49,832 nucleotides of DNA from Marinovum sp. (GCA_022447495.1 JAKVBH010000031.1:1-49832); one strand, 5' to 3'. Counted from the stretch's first letter, positions 16,337 to 25,795 are shown. The notes: a model not told the origin generated them from the sequence alone. A program made the numbers and translations.

Positions 16337-17107
16337 ATGGTCCCAGGTTACACTCCGGCGGGCGTTGACAAGTATTTTGTGGAACACCTCAAACAAACCG
16401 GGGAAAAGGCGCTCAATAAATGGACGCACTACTTTCCCGTCTATTCACGGGAGTTGGCCCGTTTCAAAAACCGGCCGGTGTCGTTTCTTGAGATAGGCGT
16501 TTTTCGCGGTGGGTCGCTTCCGATGTGGAAGGGGTACTTCGCCGAAGGCTCGACGTTGGTGTTCATCGACATTGATCCCGCATGCAAAGAACATGAGATT
16601 GATGGCACGCATATTCGTATCGGCAATCAAGCTGACCCAGCTTTTTTGGCCTCGCTTATCGAAGAGTTCGGCCCTTTTGATGTGATCCTGGACGATGGTT
16701 CTCACATTTCAGAGCACCAAATTGCAAGCTATGAATATCTTTGGCCTGCCATAAAAAACGAAGGCGTCTATTTGGTGGAAGACACGCATACGAGTTACTG
16801 GCCTGGCTTTGGTGGCGGGTATCGCAATGAGGCGAGTTTTATGGAATACGCCAAACGCCTCGTGGACGCAATGCACTCTTGGTACACCGACGAGGATGAG
16901 ACATTCCCCTTTGATGGGCGCGCCAAAGAGCTTTGTGCGGTCCGGTTTTACGACTCTGTTGTCGTGCTTGAAAAATTTCTCCAAGAGAGCATTCCGGTCT
17001 GTATCACGGCCAGCGATGGCAAGGTTATCGCGAACCAAAACTGGCATAAGGTGCGCGGTCGCAGGTCTGTATTCGCCGGTAAGGATGGCACACCCATAGA
17101 AGACTAG
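16337..17107 (+). CDS. Class I SAM-dependent methyltransferase
   Basis: A 256-residue methyltransferase resembling the MycE/CmcI-type family that acts on sugars or natural-product hydroxyls. Motif I is SFLEIGVFRGGSLPMWKGYF (key EIGVFRGGS), followed by the acidic FIDIDP at the end of strand 2. Then come FDVILDDGSHISEHQ, with the metal-binding-type DDGSH, and GVYLVEDTHTSYWP. The ATG at 16337 has GAGG five bases upstream; the open frame extends upstream to 15911, but that part looks unlike coding sequence. The gene stands alone between rpmD and rplO. The real substrate is unknown. Confidence 0.88.
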   Translation: MVPGYTPAGVDKYFVEHLKQTGEKALNKWTHYFPVYSRELARFKNRPVSFLEIGVFRGGSLPMWKGYFAEGSTLVFIDIDPACKEHEIDGTHIRIGNQADPAFLASLIEEFGPFDVILDDGSHISEHQIASYEYLWPAIKNEGVYLVEDTHTSYWPGFGGGYRNEASFMEYAKRLVDAMHSWYTDEDETFPFDGRAKELCAVRFYDSVVVLEKFLQESIPVCITASDGKVIANQNWHKVRGRRSVFAGKDGTPIED

Positions 17108-17254
17108 CACGCCGAAAGGCTTGCTCTGTGCGTGTGAACCGTCTAAACCCGCGCGGTGGTCCTTTGAGTCCCAGAATCAGACGTAAACTACCATCAAGAA
17201 AAGCCGTGGGTGCTCTATCTCGCTTCGGGAGCACATCCGGCAAGGAGAAGCGAT

Positions 17255-17707
17255 ATGAAACTTAATGAACTGCGCGACAATCCAGGCGCAACGAAGACCA
17301 AGAAACGCGTGGGCCGTGGCCCTGGTTCCGGCAAAGGTAAAACTGCTGGACGCGGTATCAAAGGTCAAAAGTCCCGTTCGGGTGTGGCCATTAATGGCTA
17401 CGAGGGTGGCCAAATGCCGCTCTACCAACGTCTTCCTAAGCGTGGATTTAACAAACCAAACCGTAAGAGGTTTGCCGTTGTGAACCTGGGCCTGATCCAG
17501 AAGTTCATCGACGCGGGCAAACTCGACGCAGGCGAGATTACAGAAGACACGTTGGTTGCATCCGGCCTCGTGCGCCGCAAGCTTGATGGCGTACGCGTTC
17601 TGGCCAAAGGTGAGATCACCGCAGCAGCGAAAATCGCCGTGTCTGGCGCTTCGAAATCCGCTGTAGAAGCGGTGGAGAAAGCCGGCGGAGCGCTCACAAC
17701 TGCGTAA
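17255..17707 (+). CDS. rplO: 50S ribosomal protein L15
   Basis: L15 is a late-assembly large-subunit protein. The 150-residue product begins [20 protein letters not shown] and has the [24 protein letters not shown] region (key RGxGSGxGKTAGRGxKGQ). The ATG at 17255 has AAGGAG seven bases upstream, which rejects an in-frame ATG at 17210. It begins the fourth ribosomal block. Confidence 0.97.
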   Translation: MKLNELRDNPGATKTKKRVGRGPGSGKGKTAGRGIKGQKSRSGVAINGYEGGQMPLYQRLPKRGFNKPNRKRFAVVNLGLIQKFIDAGKLDAGEITEDTLVASGLVRRKLDGVRVLAKGEITAAAKIAVSGASKSAVEAVEKAGGALTTA

Positions 17708-17756
17708 ATCGCTTGTGGCAGGGCCTTCGCGCCCTTACATGCAGATGAGCTTTGAG

Positions 17757-17786
17757 CGCCGCCGGGGCCATTAAGCCTTGGCGGCG
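17757..17786 (+). other. Intercistronic hairpin upstream of secY
   Basis: CGCCGCC pairs with GGCGGCG across a 16-base loop that contains a further GGC/GCC pairing. It lies 50 bases after rplO and 35 bases before secY. Only TTCGT follows, so it is more likely a processing or attenuation element than a full terminator. It could reduce SecY synthesis relative to L15. Confidence 0.45.
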
Positions 17787-17821
17787 TTCGTAAATGACGA
17801 TGACAGGACACTAGACGGGCC

Positions 17822-19177
17822 ATGGTATCAGCAGCAGAACAGATGGCGGCGAACACAAGTTGGGCCGCGCTGGGCAAAGCAACCGACCTGCGCAATCGCA
17901 TCCTTTTCACGCTTGGGCTTTTGATCGTTTATCGACTCGGCACCTTTATCCCAGTGCCCGGTATCGATGGCGGCGCACTTCAAGCGTTTGTAGAAGAGGC
18001 AGGCCAGGGCATCGCAGGCATGGTCTCGATGTTTACAGGTGGCGCTTTGGGGCGCATGGGCATCTTTGCTTTGGGCATTATGCCTTACATCTCGGCCTCG
18101 ATTATTGTCCAACTTTTGACTGCCATGGTCCCCGCGCTGGAGCAACTCAAGAAAGAGGGCGAGCAAGGGCGCAAGAAGATCAACCAATACACCCGCTACG
18201 GCACGGTGATTTTGGCCACATTCCAGGCCTATGGCCTCGCCGTAAGTCTTGAAGCAGGAGATCTGGTAACTGATCCAGGTCTTTTCTTCCGCGCATCCTG
18301 TGTGATCACCCTGGTCGGCGGCACTATGTTTTTGATGTGGCTGGGGGAGCAAATCACCGCTCGCGGCATCGGCAACGGCATCTCGCTCATCATATTTGTG
18401 GGCATCATTGCTGAAGTTCCTGCTGCATTGGCGCAGTTCTTTGCATCCGGGCGCTCCGGCGCTCTGAGCCCAGCCGTGATCATCGGAGTGATTTTGATGG
18501 TCGTGGTGACCTTCACCTTTGTGGTGTTCATGGAGCGCGCGTTGCGGAAAATCACGATCCAGTATCCGCGCCGTCAGCAAGGCCTTAAAATCTCCGAAGC
18601 ACAGCAGAGCCATTTGCCTGTTAAGGTCAACCCAGCTGGTGTGATCCCGGCGATCTTTGCAAGCTCGCTACTCTTGCTTCCCACGACGATTGCAACCTTC
18701 TCAGGGCAACAGACCTCGCCGATCATGTCGACGATCCTGGCGTACTTCGGCCCAGGGCAGCCGCTCTATCTGTTGTTCTTCGGTGCCATGATCGTGTTTT
18801 TCGCGTATTTTTACACGTTCAACGTGAGCTTCAAAGTGGACGACGTTGCAGATAACCTGAAGAACCAGAACGGCTTCGTTCCCGGCATTCGCCCGGGTCA
18901 GAAGACTGCAGAATATCTCGAATATGTTGTGAATCGCGTGTTGGTCTTGGGTTCTCTCTACCTGACAGCAGTTTGTTTGATGCCTGAGATACTACGTGGT
19001 GAGTTGCAAATCCCGTTCTACTTCGGCGGAACGTCGGTGCTCATCATAGTTTCGGTAGCCATGGACACGATCCAACAGGCGCAGTCACATCTTTTGGCTC
19101 ACCAATACGAAGGTCTGATTCAAAAGTCGCAACTGCGCGGCCGTGGTAAGAAAAAACGCTCGCCGGTGCGTCGCTAA
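17822..19177 (+). CDS. secY: Protein translocase subunit SecY
   Basis: SecY is the channel of the Sec translocon in the inner membrane. The 451-residue protein shows ten expected hydrophobic helices, the YRLGTFIPVPGIDG start of helix 1, the plug-side GGALGRMGIFALGIMPYISASI region (key GIMPYISASI) and the cytoplasmic loop QNGFVPGIRPG. The start at ATG 17822 (MVSAAEQMAANT) matches Rhodobacterales relatives, although the ribosome binding site is weak; an in-frame ATG at 17846 is a possible alternative. Confidence 0.97.
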   Translation: MVSAAEQMAANTSWAALGKATDLRNRILFTLGLLIVYRLGTFIPVPGIDGGALQAFVEEAGQGIAGMVSMFTGGALGRMGIFALGIMPYISASIIVQLLTAMVPALEQLKKEGEQGRKKINQYTRYGTVILATFQAYGLAVSLEAGDLVTDPGLFFRASCVITLVGGTMFLMWLGEQITARGIGNGISLIIFVGIIAEVPAALAQFFASGRSGALSPAVIIGVILMVVVTFTFVVFMERALRKITIQYPRRQQGLKISEAQQSHLPVKVNPAGVIPAIFASSLLLLPTTIATFSGQQTSPIMSTILAYFGPGQPLYLLFFGAMIVFFAYFYTFNVSFKVDDVADNLKNQNGFVPGIRPGQKTAEYLEYVVNRVLVLGSLYLTAVCLMPEILRGELQIPFYFGGTSVLIIVSVAMDTIQQAQSHLLAHQYEGLIQKSQLRGRGKKKRSPVRR

Positions 19178-19228
19178 GGCGCGTGGTCAAAAAAAGAGGC
19201 GCTGGGCTGAGGCCCGAGGGAGAACGTT

Positions 19229-19807
19229 ATGAACATTATTCTTCTTGGCCCCCCGGGGGCAGGCAAAGGAACGCAAGCCAATCTTTTGGTCGAAGCTCGT
19301 GGCATGGTGCAGCTGTCGACCGGAGATATGTTGCGCGCGGCGCGGACGTCCGGCACGACGATGGGCAAGCGCGTGGCCGAAGTTATGGATCGCGGCGAAT
19401 TGGTCACTGACGAAATCGTCATCGGCTTGATCCGCGAAAAACTCGAAGAAGGGTCCGAAGGCGGATTTATCTTTGATGGCTTCCCCAGGACCTTGGCCCA
19501 AGCTGACGCCTTGGGTGCGCTTTTGGCCGAAACCGGCCAGGCGCTTGATCATGTCATTGAACTTGAAGTCGACGATGACGTGTTGGTGAGCCGCATCCTC
19601 AATCGTGCTGCGGAAGCGGCAGCGGCTGGTCAATCCGTTCGCGCTGACGACAACGAGGAAAGCCTCAAGACTCGTTTGATGGAATACTACAAGAAGACAT
19701 CGCCTATCATTGGCTACTACCATGCCAAAGGCGCGTTGACGAAAGTGGATGGTCTGGCCGAGATTGACACGGTTCAGGCATCTATCTCGACCGTGCTTGA
19801 CGCTTAA
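19229..19807 (+). CDS. adk: Adenylate kinase (short-lid form)
   Basis: Interconverts ATP + AMP and 2 ADP. The 192-residue protein has the P-loop [10 protein letters not shown] (residues 7-16), AMP-site LSTGDMLRA and [13 protein letters not shown]. The lid region between ILNRAAEAA and [11 protein letters not shown] is short and lacks the four-cysteine zinc lid, as usual in alphaproteobacteria. It follows secY by 51 bases in the normal order. A 312-base gap precedes rpsM. Confidence 0.97.
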   Translation: MNIILLGPPGAGKGTQANLLVEARGMVQLSTGDMLRAARTSGTTMGKRVAEVMDRGELVTDEIVIGLIREKLEEGSEGGFIFDGFPRTLAQADALGALLAETGQALDHVIELEVDDDVLVSRILNRAAEAAAAGQSVRADDNEESLKTRLMEYYKKTSPIIGYYHAKGALTKVDGLAEIDTVQASISTVLDA

Positions 19808-19943
19808 GCTGACGGGGAACTCTTCGCGGAGGCGTCCTGTGCGTCATCGCCGAATACGTGCTACATTTGAGCAATGAGAGCGCGAGTCTATGAACGAAAA
19901 TGTGGTTTGTTTTCGTAGGTGAACCCGCGGATGCGAATGGCAC

Positions 19944-19972
19944 TTGACAGCCAACTCGAATCTCCCTAGTTC
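19944..19972 (+). promoter_or_regulatory. Candidate promoter for rpsM-rpsK-rpoA-rplQ
   Basis: A perfect TTGACA at 19944-19949 is followed 17 bases later by TAGTTC. The -10 element is poor, but alphaproteobacterial housekeeping promoters often keep mainly the -35. It lies about 150 bases before rpsM in an otherwise empty gap. Confidence 0.35.
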
Positions 19973-20029
19973 GCACCATCTCGACTACAACTTACAATGT
20001 GCGCAAGCAGCGTACAAAGAGTAGGGATC

Positions 20030-20065
20030 ACCTCATTACGACCTCATGGGAATTTCTAATGAGGT
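20030..20065 (+). other. Inverted repeat in the rpsM leader
   Basis: ACCTCATTA at 20030-20038 and TAATGAGGT at 20057-20065 form a perfect 9-bp stem. The 18-base loop contains another ACCTCAT, so an alternative pairing with the right arm is possible. It lies 55 bases upstream of rpsM. Two mutually exclusive folds in an alpha-operon leader suggest autoregulation, but this is inference. Confidence 0.5.
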
Positions 20066-20119
20066 ATGTTGTGAAAAAAGGGCCTGGTACGACGGGCTCG
20101 CAACGAAAGGAAAAATCAC

Positions 20120-20488
20120 GTGGCACGTATCGCCGGCGTTAATATTCCGACCCATAAACGGGTCCCAATCGCACTGACCTACATCACTGGTATCGGACAC
20201 ACCTCCGCAAAGCAGATTTGCGAAGCAGTGGGAATCGACGCAAGCCGTCGTGTCAACGAGTTGAGCGACTCCGAAGTTCTCTCAATGCGTGAGCATATCG
20301 ACGCCAACTTTACCGTTGAAGGTGATTTGCGCCGTGAAGTGCAAATGAACATCAAGCGTTTGATGGATCTTGGTTGCTACCGTGGCCTTCGCCACCGCCG
20401 TAATCTCCCAGTTCGCGGCCAGCGTACGCATACCAACGCGCGCACCCGCAAAGGCCCAGCGAAACCTATCGCTGGCAAGAAGAAGTAA
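20120..20488 (+). CDS. rpsM: 30S ribosomal protein S13
   Basis: S13 is a head protein contacting L5 and tRNA. The 122-residue product begins (GTG) [21 protein letters not shown] (key [11 protein letters not shown]) and ends with the basic [22 protein letters not shown] (key LPVRGQRT). The GTG start has AAAGGA upstream. infA and rpmJ, which precede rpsM in many bacteria, are absent here. Confidence 0.98.
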   Translation: MARIAGVNIPTHKRVPIALTYITGIGHTSAKQICEAVGIDASRRVNELSDSEVLSMREHIDANFTVEGDLRREVQMNIKRLMDLGCYRGLRHRRNLPVRGQRTHTNARTRKGPAKPIAGKKK

Positions 20489-20503
20489 GGGAGGCTCTGA
20501 ATT

Positions 20504-20896
20504 ATGGCTCGTGATCCACGTCGCGGAGGCAAGAAAAAGGTCTCCAAGAACATCGCTACTGGCGTCGCACATGTGAACTCCAGCTTCAATAACACCAAAA
20601 TCTTGATCTCTGATGTGCAGGGCAACGCCATTTCCTGGTCGTCTGCGGGCACCATGGGCTTCAAAGGCTCGCGGAAATCCACACCTTACGCAGCCCAGAT
20701 GGCTGCTGAAGATGCTGGCAAAAAAGCGCAGGAGCACGGTGTGAAAACCCTTGAGGTCGAAGTCCAGGGTCCCGGTTCGGGTCGTGAAAGCGCACTGCGC
20801 GCGCTTGCCGCCATCGGCTTTAATATTACGTCCATCCGCGACGTAACACCGATTGCGCACAACGGGTGCCGCCCGCCCAAGCGCCGCCGCGTCTAA
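20504..20896 (+). CDS. rpsK: 30S ribosomal protein S11
   Basis: S11 lines the platform at the mRNA exit. The 130-residue protein has [37 protein letters not shown] (key [11 protein letters not shown]) and the C-terminal [18 protein letters not shown]. It is spaced 15 bases from rpsM with a GGGAGG site before it. Confidence 0.98.
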   Translation: MARDPRRGGKKKVSKNIATGVAHVNSSFNNTKILISDVQGNAISWSSAGTMGFKGSRKSTPYAAQMAAEDAGKKAQEHGVKTLEVEVQGPGSGRESALRALAAIGFNITSIRDVTPIAHNGCRPPKRRRV

Positions 20897-21009
20897 ACGC
20901 GAATAGAATTCCCGACGGGGCCCCGTGTTTTGCTGGCCCCGTTTCGTCATTTCAACCTCGGGCGTTTTGCCTTTTCGGACATGGAGGCAAAACAGGTATG
21001 GAGGGACGC

Positions 21010-22026
21010 ATGATCCACAAAAATTGGGCAGAGCTCATAAAACCAACACAGCTTGACGTTAAACTTGGTGCAGATCCTTCGCGCCAAGCGACCGTTACCG
21101 CTGAACCGCTGGAACGCGGCTTTGGCTTGACACTGGGCAACGCTGTACGTCGTGTTCTGTTGTCATCGCTACAGGGTGGCGCGATCACGTCGGTGCAAAT
21201 CGACAACGTTTTGCACGAGTTTTCTTCTGTCGCTGGTGTACGCGAAGACGTCACTGACATCGTGCTCAACCTGAAGGGCGTTGCTCTGCGCATGGAAGTT
21301 GAAGGGCCAAAGCGCCTCTCGATCAATGCCAAAGGCCCGAGTGTTGTGACCGCAGGCGACATCTCTGATAGCGCGGGCATCGAAATATTGAACCGTGACC
21401 ACGTCATCTGCCACCTCGATGAAGGTGCTGAAGTTTACATGGAACTCACGGTTAACACCGGCAACGGCTACGTTTCTGCGGACAAAAACAAACCAGAAGA
21501 TGCGCCGATCGGTCTGATTCCTATCGACGCGATCTATTCGCCTGTGAAAAAGGTCTCCTATAATGTGACCCCCACACGCGAAGGACAGGTTCTGGATTAC
21601 GACAAACTGACGATGTCTGTGGAAACAGACGGCTCTGTGTCGCCTGAAGATGCTGTGGCCTACGCCGCGCGTATTCTTCAGGATCAACTTTCGATCTTCG
21701 TGAACTTCGACGAGCCCGAAAGTGCACGTCCCGAGAACGACGACGATGGTCTCGAATTCAACCCGCTTCTGCTCAAGAAAGTGGATGAACTGGAGTTGTC
21801 TGTGCGGTCAGCCAACTGTCTCAAGAATGACAATATCGTCTACATTGGCGATCTCATTCAAAAGACCGAAGCAGAGATGTTGCGTACACCAAACTTCGGC
21901 CGAAAGTCTCTCAATGAGATCAAAGAAGTGCTCTCCGGTATGGGCCTGCACCTCGGCATGGATGTCGAAGACTGGCCACCAGACAATATCGAAGATCTCG
22001 CCAAGAAATTCGAAGACAGCTTCTAA
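21010..22026 (+). CDS. rpoA: DNA-directed RNA polymerase subunit alpha
   Basis: The alpha subunit nucleates RNA polymerase assembly and contacts UP elements and activators. The 338-residue product has the N-terminal dimerisation domain with [20 protein letters not shown] (key GFGxTLGNxxRRVLL). After an acidic linker near residue 240 comes the C-terminal domain with [20 protein letters not shown] and [18 protein letters not shown]. The ATG at 21010 has GGAGGG just upstream; ATG 20998 (adding MEGR) is the alternative. The 5' flank after rpsK is about 110 bases. Confidence 0.98.
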   Translation: MIHKNWAELIKPTQLDVKLGADPSRQATVTAEPLERGFGLTLGNAVRRVLLSSLQGGAITSVQIDNVLHEFSSVAGVREDVTDIVLNLKGVALRMEVEGPKRLSINAKGPSVVTAGDISDSAGIEILNRDHVICHLDEGAEVYMELTVNTGNGYVSADKNKPEDAPIGLIPIDAIYSPVKKVSYNVTPTREGQVLDYDKLTMSVETDGSVSPEDAVAYAARILQDQLSIFVNFDEPESARPENDDDGLEFNPLLLKKVDELELSVRSANCLKNDNIVYIGDLIQKTEAEMLRTPNFGRKSLNEIKEVLSGMGLHLGMDVEDWPPDNIEDLAKKFEDSF

Positions 22027-22030
22027 GTTG

Positions 22031-22082
22031 TTGGGGCGGTGTAAATCTCGCCCTAACACCAATTATGGGCATCCTGCCCCAA
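22031..22082. repeat. Palindromic element between rpoA and rplQ
   Basis: Outer arms TTGGGGC / GCCCCAA are perfect. Inside the left half is a GGGCGG-N9-CGCCC unit that resembles the repeats at 14629 and 32828. It separates rpoA from rplQ, which is otherwise preceded by a simple AAGGA site. Confidence 0.5.
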
Positions 22083-22140
22083 GGTGAGGGACTGACACGC
22101 ATCGGTCCTCGGACAAAGTACAAAAGCAAGGATTGAAATC

Positions 22141-22557
22141 ATGCGTCATGCACGTGGCTATCGCCGCCTGAACAGAACACACGAACATCGCAAAGCCCTG
22201 TTTTCCAACATGGCTGGCTCGCTCATCGAACATGAGCAAATCAAAACAACGCTGCCAAAGGCCAAAGAACTGCGTCGCATCGTTGACAAGCTGATCACGC
22301 TTGGCAAACGCGGCGACATCCACGCCCGTCGTCAAGCAGCGGCACAGCTTAAAGAAGACAAAGATCTTGCAAAGCTGTTTGAAATTCTTGGCCCACGTTA
22401 TGCTGACCGTCAGGGTGGCTACACGCGCGTTCTCAAAGCGGGCTTCCGCTACGGTGACATGGCGCCCATGGCCATCATCGAACTGGTTGACCGTGACGTA
22501 GACGCCAAAGGTGCGGCCGATCGTGCACGTCTCGAAGCTGAGGAAGCCGACAGCTAA
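22141..22557 (+). CDS. rplQ: 50S ribosomal protein L17
   Basis: L17 surrounds the tunnel exit. The 138-residue protein begins [20 protein letters not shown] and has the [28 protein letters not shown] block (key GGYTR and GD.APMA). It ends the alpha block and is followed by a clear terminator. Confidence 0.98.
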   Translation: MRHARGYRRLNRTHEHRKALFSNMAGSLIEHEQIKTTLPKAKELRRIVDKLITLGKRGDIHARRQAAAQLKEDKDLAKLFEILGPRYADRQGGYTRVLKAGFRYGDMAPMAIIELVDRDVDAKGAADRARLEAEEADS

Positions 22558-22581
22558 ACCCGGCTCATTACGATTTTTTTG

Positions 22582-22614
22582 AAGGCCTCGCTTCGGCGAG
22601 GCTTTTGGCATTTT
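22582..22614 (+). terminator. Intrinsic terminator after rplQ
   Basis: The 7-bp stem GCCTCGC / GCGAGGC with a TTCG tetraloop extends by A-T pairs and is followed by TTTTGGCATTTT. It marks the end of the ribosomal supercluster. Confidence 0.88.
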
Positions 22615-22683
22615 GGTGTCCGCGTCTTGCGTTGCACCGTGTGACTTCGCATATCTGGAGGACTTATCTACCGAAAGACAGTT

Positions 22684-24066
22684 ATGCTGCGTCTTCTGAC
22701 AGTTCTTGCTTTGGTATCGACTTTGGCCCCCGCCTGGGCCGAAACACGGGTGCCTCAATCGTCGGCTGAAATCTCGCTGAGCTTCGCCCCCTTGGTCAAA
22801 GAAGCGGCGCCTGCCGTCGTTAATATCTATGCCAAGCGTGTCGTAGAAACCCGCCGCTCCCTGTTTGCCGACGATCCATTTTTCCGCGATTTCTTTCGCG
22901 GCTTTGGCCAATCGCGGCCGCGCGTGCAAAACTCGCTGGGCTCAGGTGTGATCTTGTCGTCGGACGGGATTGTCGTGTCAAACTACCACGTTGTGGGCCA
23001 AGCCACGGACATCCGCGTAGTCCTTAATGACCGCCGGGAGTTTTCTGCCCGCGTTCTTTTGGGTGATGAAGAAAGCGACCTCGCCATTCTTCAACTGGAC
23101 ACGGATGAGACGATGCCGACCTTAAGCTTGCGCGACAGCGATACGGTCGACGTCGGTGAACTGGTTCTTGCCATCGGCAACCCTTTTGGTGTTGGTCAAA
23201 CAGTGAGTTCCGGGATCGTATCTGGGCTCGCGCGATCTGGCACGGCCACGGGCAACGCCCGCGGCTACTTCATACAAACGGATGCGCCAATCAATCCAGG
23301 CAACTCCGGTGGCGCATTGATTGATCTGTCGGGCCGCCTCATCGGCGTAAACACGTCCATACTGACCCGGTCTGGTGGGTCCAATGGAATCGGATTTGCG
23401 ATACCTGCCACTTTGGTTGCGCAGTTCGTAGAGCAGGCCCGTGCGGGAGAAACCCGCTTTCAGCGTCCCTGGGCGGGGATTACGGGTCAAAGCATTGATG
23501 CCGATCTGGCCGAGGGCCTCGGCCTGACATTCCCTGAAGGTGTGGTCATCGCAGAACTTCATCCTCTAAGCCCTTTCGTCGCAGCGGGATTGAGCGCCGG
23601 AGACGTGGTGACCCAAGTGGACGGGCAGCCCGTGAATTCGCCCCCCGAAATGCTTTACCGCATGTCAATCCGGAGGATCGGAGCAAAAGCGCAAGTCGGG
23701 TTCCTGCGCGGAGGAGACTTTGAAACCGAGGATGTCTCGCTCATTTTGCCGCCGGAAACTCCAAGCCGAGATGCGATAGTCTTGGAGGCTCGTGACCTTC
23801 TTGAAGATCTCGCTCTCTCGCGCATCAACCCGGCGGTCGTCGTGGAAATGGGACTGCCGATGCTGGCGGAAGGCATCGTTGTAACGGACCCCGGGCCTTT
23901 GGGGCTTCGTATCGGGTTGCGGCGCGGTGATATCATCGAATCTATCAATCGCGGAGAAATCAAAAACCCTCGTGATGTCGGCGCGGTCTTGCGTGACATT
24001 GAGGGTCGCGTGCGTATGCAAGTGATCCGAGGTGGCGGGCGCGCCGTGTTGCGCTTTAGGATTTGA
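22684..24066 (+). CDS. Deg/HtrA-family periplasmic serine protease
   Basis: A 460-residue periplasmic protease/chaperone of the Do (DegP/DegQ) type. Signal peptide is residues 1-19 (LLTVLALVSTLAPAWA). The catalytic triad is His102 (SNYHVV), Asp132 (ESDLAIL) and Ser208 (PGNSGG). PDZ1 spans roughly 265-350 and PDZ2 roughly 365-455 (GIVVTDPGP...RRGDIIESINR). It is shorter and lacks the long LA loop of E. coli DegP, so DegQ-like is the better guess. The stop lies one base before the GTG of rarA, so they are cotranscribed. It follows the rplQ terminator by about 70 bases and needs its own promoter. Confidence 0.95.
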   Translation: MLRLLTVLALVSTLAPAWAETRVPQSSAEISLSFAPLVKEAAPAVVNIYAKRVVETRRSLFADDPFFRDFFRGFGQSRPRVQNSLGSGVILSSDGIVVSNYHVVGQATDIRVVLNDRREFSARVLLGDEESDLAILQLDTDETMPTLSLRDSDTVDVGELVLAIGNPFGVGQTVSSGIVSGLARSGTATGNARGYFIQTDAPINPGNSGGALIDLSGRLIGVNTSILTRSGGSNGIGFAIPATLVAQFVEQARAGETRFQRPWAGITGQSIDADLAEGLGLTFPEGVVIAELHPLSPFVAAGLSAGDVVTQVDGQPVNSPPEMLYRMSIRRIGAKAQVGFLRGGDFETEDVSLILPPETPSRDAIVLEARDLLEDLALSRINPAVVVEMGLPMLAEGIVVTDPGPLGLRIGLRRGDIIESINRGEIKNPRDVGAVLRDIEGRVRMQVIRGGGRAVLRFRI

Positions 24067-24067
24067 C

Positions 24068-25381
24068 GTGGCGGACCTTTTTGACATCTCAGCTGATGAA
24101 GCAGCCGCACTTCCGCGTCCTTTAGCCGATCGTTTGCGGCCCCAGAGCTTGGCCGAAGTCATCGGGCAACGCGCCATCCTGGGAGAAGAAGGTCCACTGA
24201 GCGTCATGCTTAGCTCTGGTTCACTAAGCTCGATTGTGTTTTGGGGGCCGCCCGGTGTCGGCAAAACCACGATCGCGCGTCTTTTGGCGCAAGAGAGCGA
24301 TCTGCATTTTGAACAGATCAGCGCGATTTTCACAGGTGTTCCCGACCTCCGCAAAGTCTTTGACGCCGCCAAACTGCGCCGTCGCCAGGGGCAGGGGACG
24401 TTGCTCTTCGTGGATGAGATTCATCGGTTCAACAAATCCCAACAAGACGGTTTCCTGCCACATATGGAAGACGGAACAATCGTTTTGGTGGGCGCGACGA
24501 CCGAGAATCCAAGCTTTGAACTCAACGCGGCGATCCTGTCGCGGGCCCAAGTCATGGTTCTGACACGGCTCGACGTGGAGGAGTTGCAACATTTGGTGCA
24601 ACGCGCCGAAGCTCTTATGGATAAAGAGCTGCCTCTTGATTCAGAGGCGCGCGCGCAGGTCCTGGAGATGGCAGACGGCGATGGTCGGGCGCTCCTCAAC
24701 CTTGTCGAACAGATCATGGCTTGGAATGTTGACGCGCCGCTCTCAACGCAAACGTTGGGCCAACGCCTTCAACGTCGCGCGGCGCAGTACGACAAATCCG
24801 GTGAGGCTCACTACAATCTAATCTCTGCTTTGCATAAATCCGTGCGTGGGTCTGACCCTGATGCTTCACTCTATTGGTTTGCCCGCATTTTGGAAGGCGG
24901 TGAGGACCCGCGCTACCTTGCCCGCCGGATCACGCGAATGGCCGTCGAGGATATCGGTCTCGCTGATCCTCAGGCCCAAGCGGTGTGTCTGCAGAGCTGG
25001 GAAACTTACGAGAGATTGGGCTCGCCCGAAGGTGAATTGGCCTTGGCCCAAGCCTTGGTCTATCTCGCGCTCGCTCCCAAATCAAACGCCACCTATATGG
25101 CCTACAAAGCCGCTCGGTCAAAAGCGCGGAGCGGGGGATCTGTGCCTCCGCCCAAACACATCCTCAATGCGCCCACCCAAATGATGAAAGATCAAGGCTA
25201 TGGCGCGGGGTATGACTACGATCACGACGTCGAGGATGGGTTTTCCGGGCAAAACTACTTCCCCGACGATATGGACAGGGAGAGTTTTTACACACCGGTT
25301 GAACGCGGTTTCGAACGGGATTTGGCCAAGCGGCTGGCTTATTTCGAACGTTTGCGGGCCAAACGTCAAACTGACACGTAA
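24068..25381 (+). CDS. rarA: Replication-associated recombination protein A (RarA/MgsA AAA+ ATPase)
   Basis: RarA acts at stalled replication forks. The 437-residue protein has Walker A GPPGVGKT (residues 60-67), Walker B LLFVDEIHRF with Asp116-Glu117, and sensor 1 VGATTENPSF. The C-terminal MgsA domain shows SALHKSVRGSDPDASLYW (key KSxRGSDPDAALYW pattern) and the NHILNAPTQLMK-like HILNAPTQMMKDQGYG. GTG at 24068 has AGGA six bases upstream and avoids the 35-base overlap that an in-frame ATG at 24032 would create. Identification is firm. Confidence 0.95.
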   Translation: MADLFDISADEAAALPRPLADRLRPQSLAEVIGQRAILGEEGPLSVMLSSGSLSSIVFWGPPGVGKTTIARLLAQESDLHFEQISAIFTGVPDLRKVFDAAKLRRRQGQGTLLFVDEIHRFNKSQQDGFLPHMEDGTIVLVGATTENPSFELNAAILSRAQVMVLTRLDVEELQHLVQRAEALMDKELPLDSEARAQVLEMADGDGRALLNLVEQIMAWNVDAPLSTQTLGQRLQRRAAQYDKSGEAHYNLISALHKSVRGSDPDASLYWFARILEGGEDPRYLARRITRMAVEDIGLADPQAQAVCLQSWETYERLGSPEGELALAQALVYLALAPKSNATYMAYKAARSKARSGGSVPPPKHILNAPTQMMKDQGYGAGYDYDHDVEDGFSGQNYFPDDMDRESFYTPVERGFERDLAKRLAYFERLRAKRQTDT

Positions 25382-25420
25382 CCGCCTTGCCACGTTGACA
25401 TTTGCTCAGGCTCGGAACAC

Positions 25421-25795
25421 ATGCGGACCATGATCGTACTTCATGTGGCACTTGGCGGCGCTCTAGGCGCCATGGCACGCTATCTGTGCACGCTTACCTT
25501 CGCATTTCCCTTCGCGACGGTTTTTGTAAACGTGCTTGGATCACTTGTGATGGGGGTGGCTTTGGTCTGGTTGGCCGAGCATGGCGGCGATAAAGGTTTT
25601 GACCGTTGGCAGCCTTTTGTGATGACCGGCGTCCTTGGTGGTTTCACGACATTTTCGGCCTTCTCTCTCGATACGCTTCGGCTGATCGAAGGTGGTGAAC
25701 TGGTGGCCGCTGTCGGCTATGCCATTGGTACGGTGGTACTGTGCGTGGCCGCGGTTTTCGCAGGGGTTATCGCTGCACGTGGGGTGTTGCTATGA
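25421..25795 (+). CDS. crcB: Fluoride exporter CrcB/Fluc
   Basis: A 124-residue four-helix membrane protein of the Fluc fluoride channel family, which works as a dual-topology dimer. It has GGALGAMARYL near the N-terminus, TVFVNVLGSLVMG in helix 2 and the diagnostic GVLGGFTTFSAFS in helix 3. No fluoride riboswitch is evident just upstream (the gap to rarA is only 39 bases). Its stop overlaps the pseudouridine-synthase start by four bases. Confidence 0.96.
   Translation: MRTMIVLHVALGGALGAMARYLCTLTFAFPFATVFVNVLGSLVMGVALVWLAEHGGDKGFDRWQPFVMTGVLGGFTTFSAFSLDTLRLIEGGELVAAVGYAIGTVVLCVAAVFAGVIAARGVLL

Noticed and set aside
25382..25420. Possible fluoride riboswitch before crcB
   Set aside because: The gap is only 39 bases and shows no room for the conserved pseudoknot.
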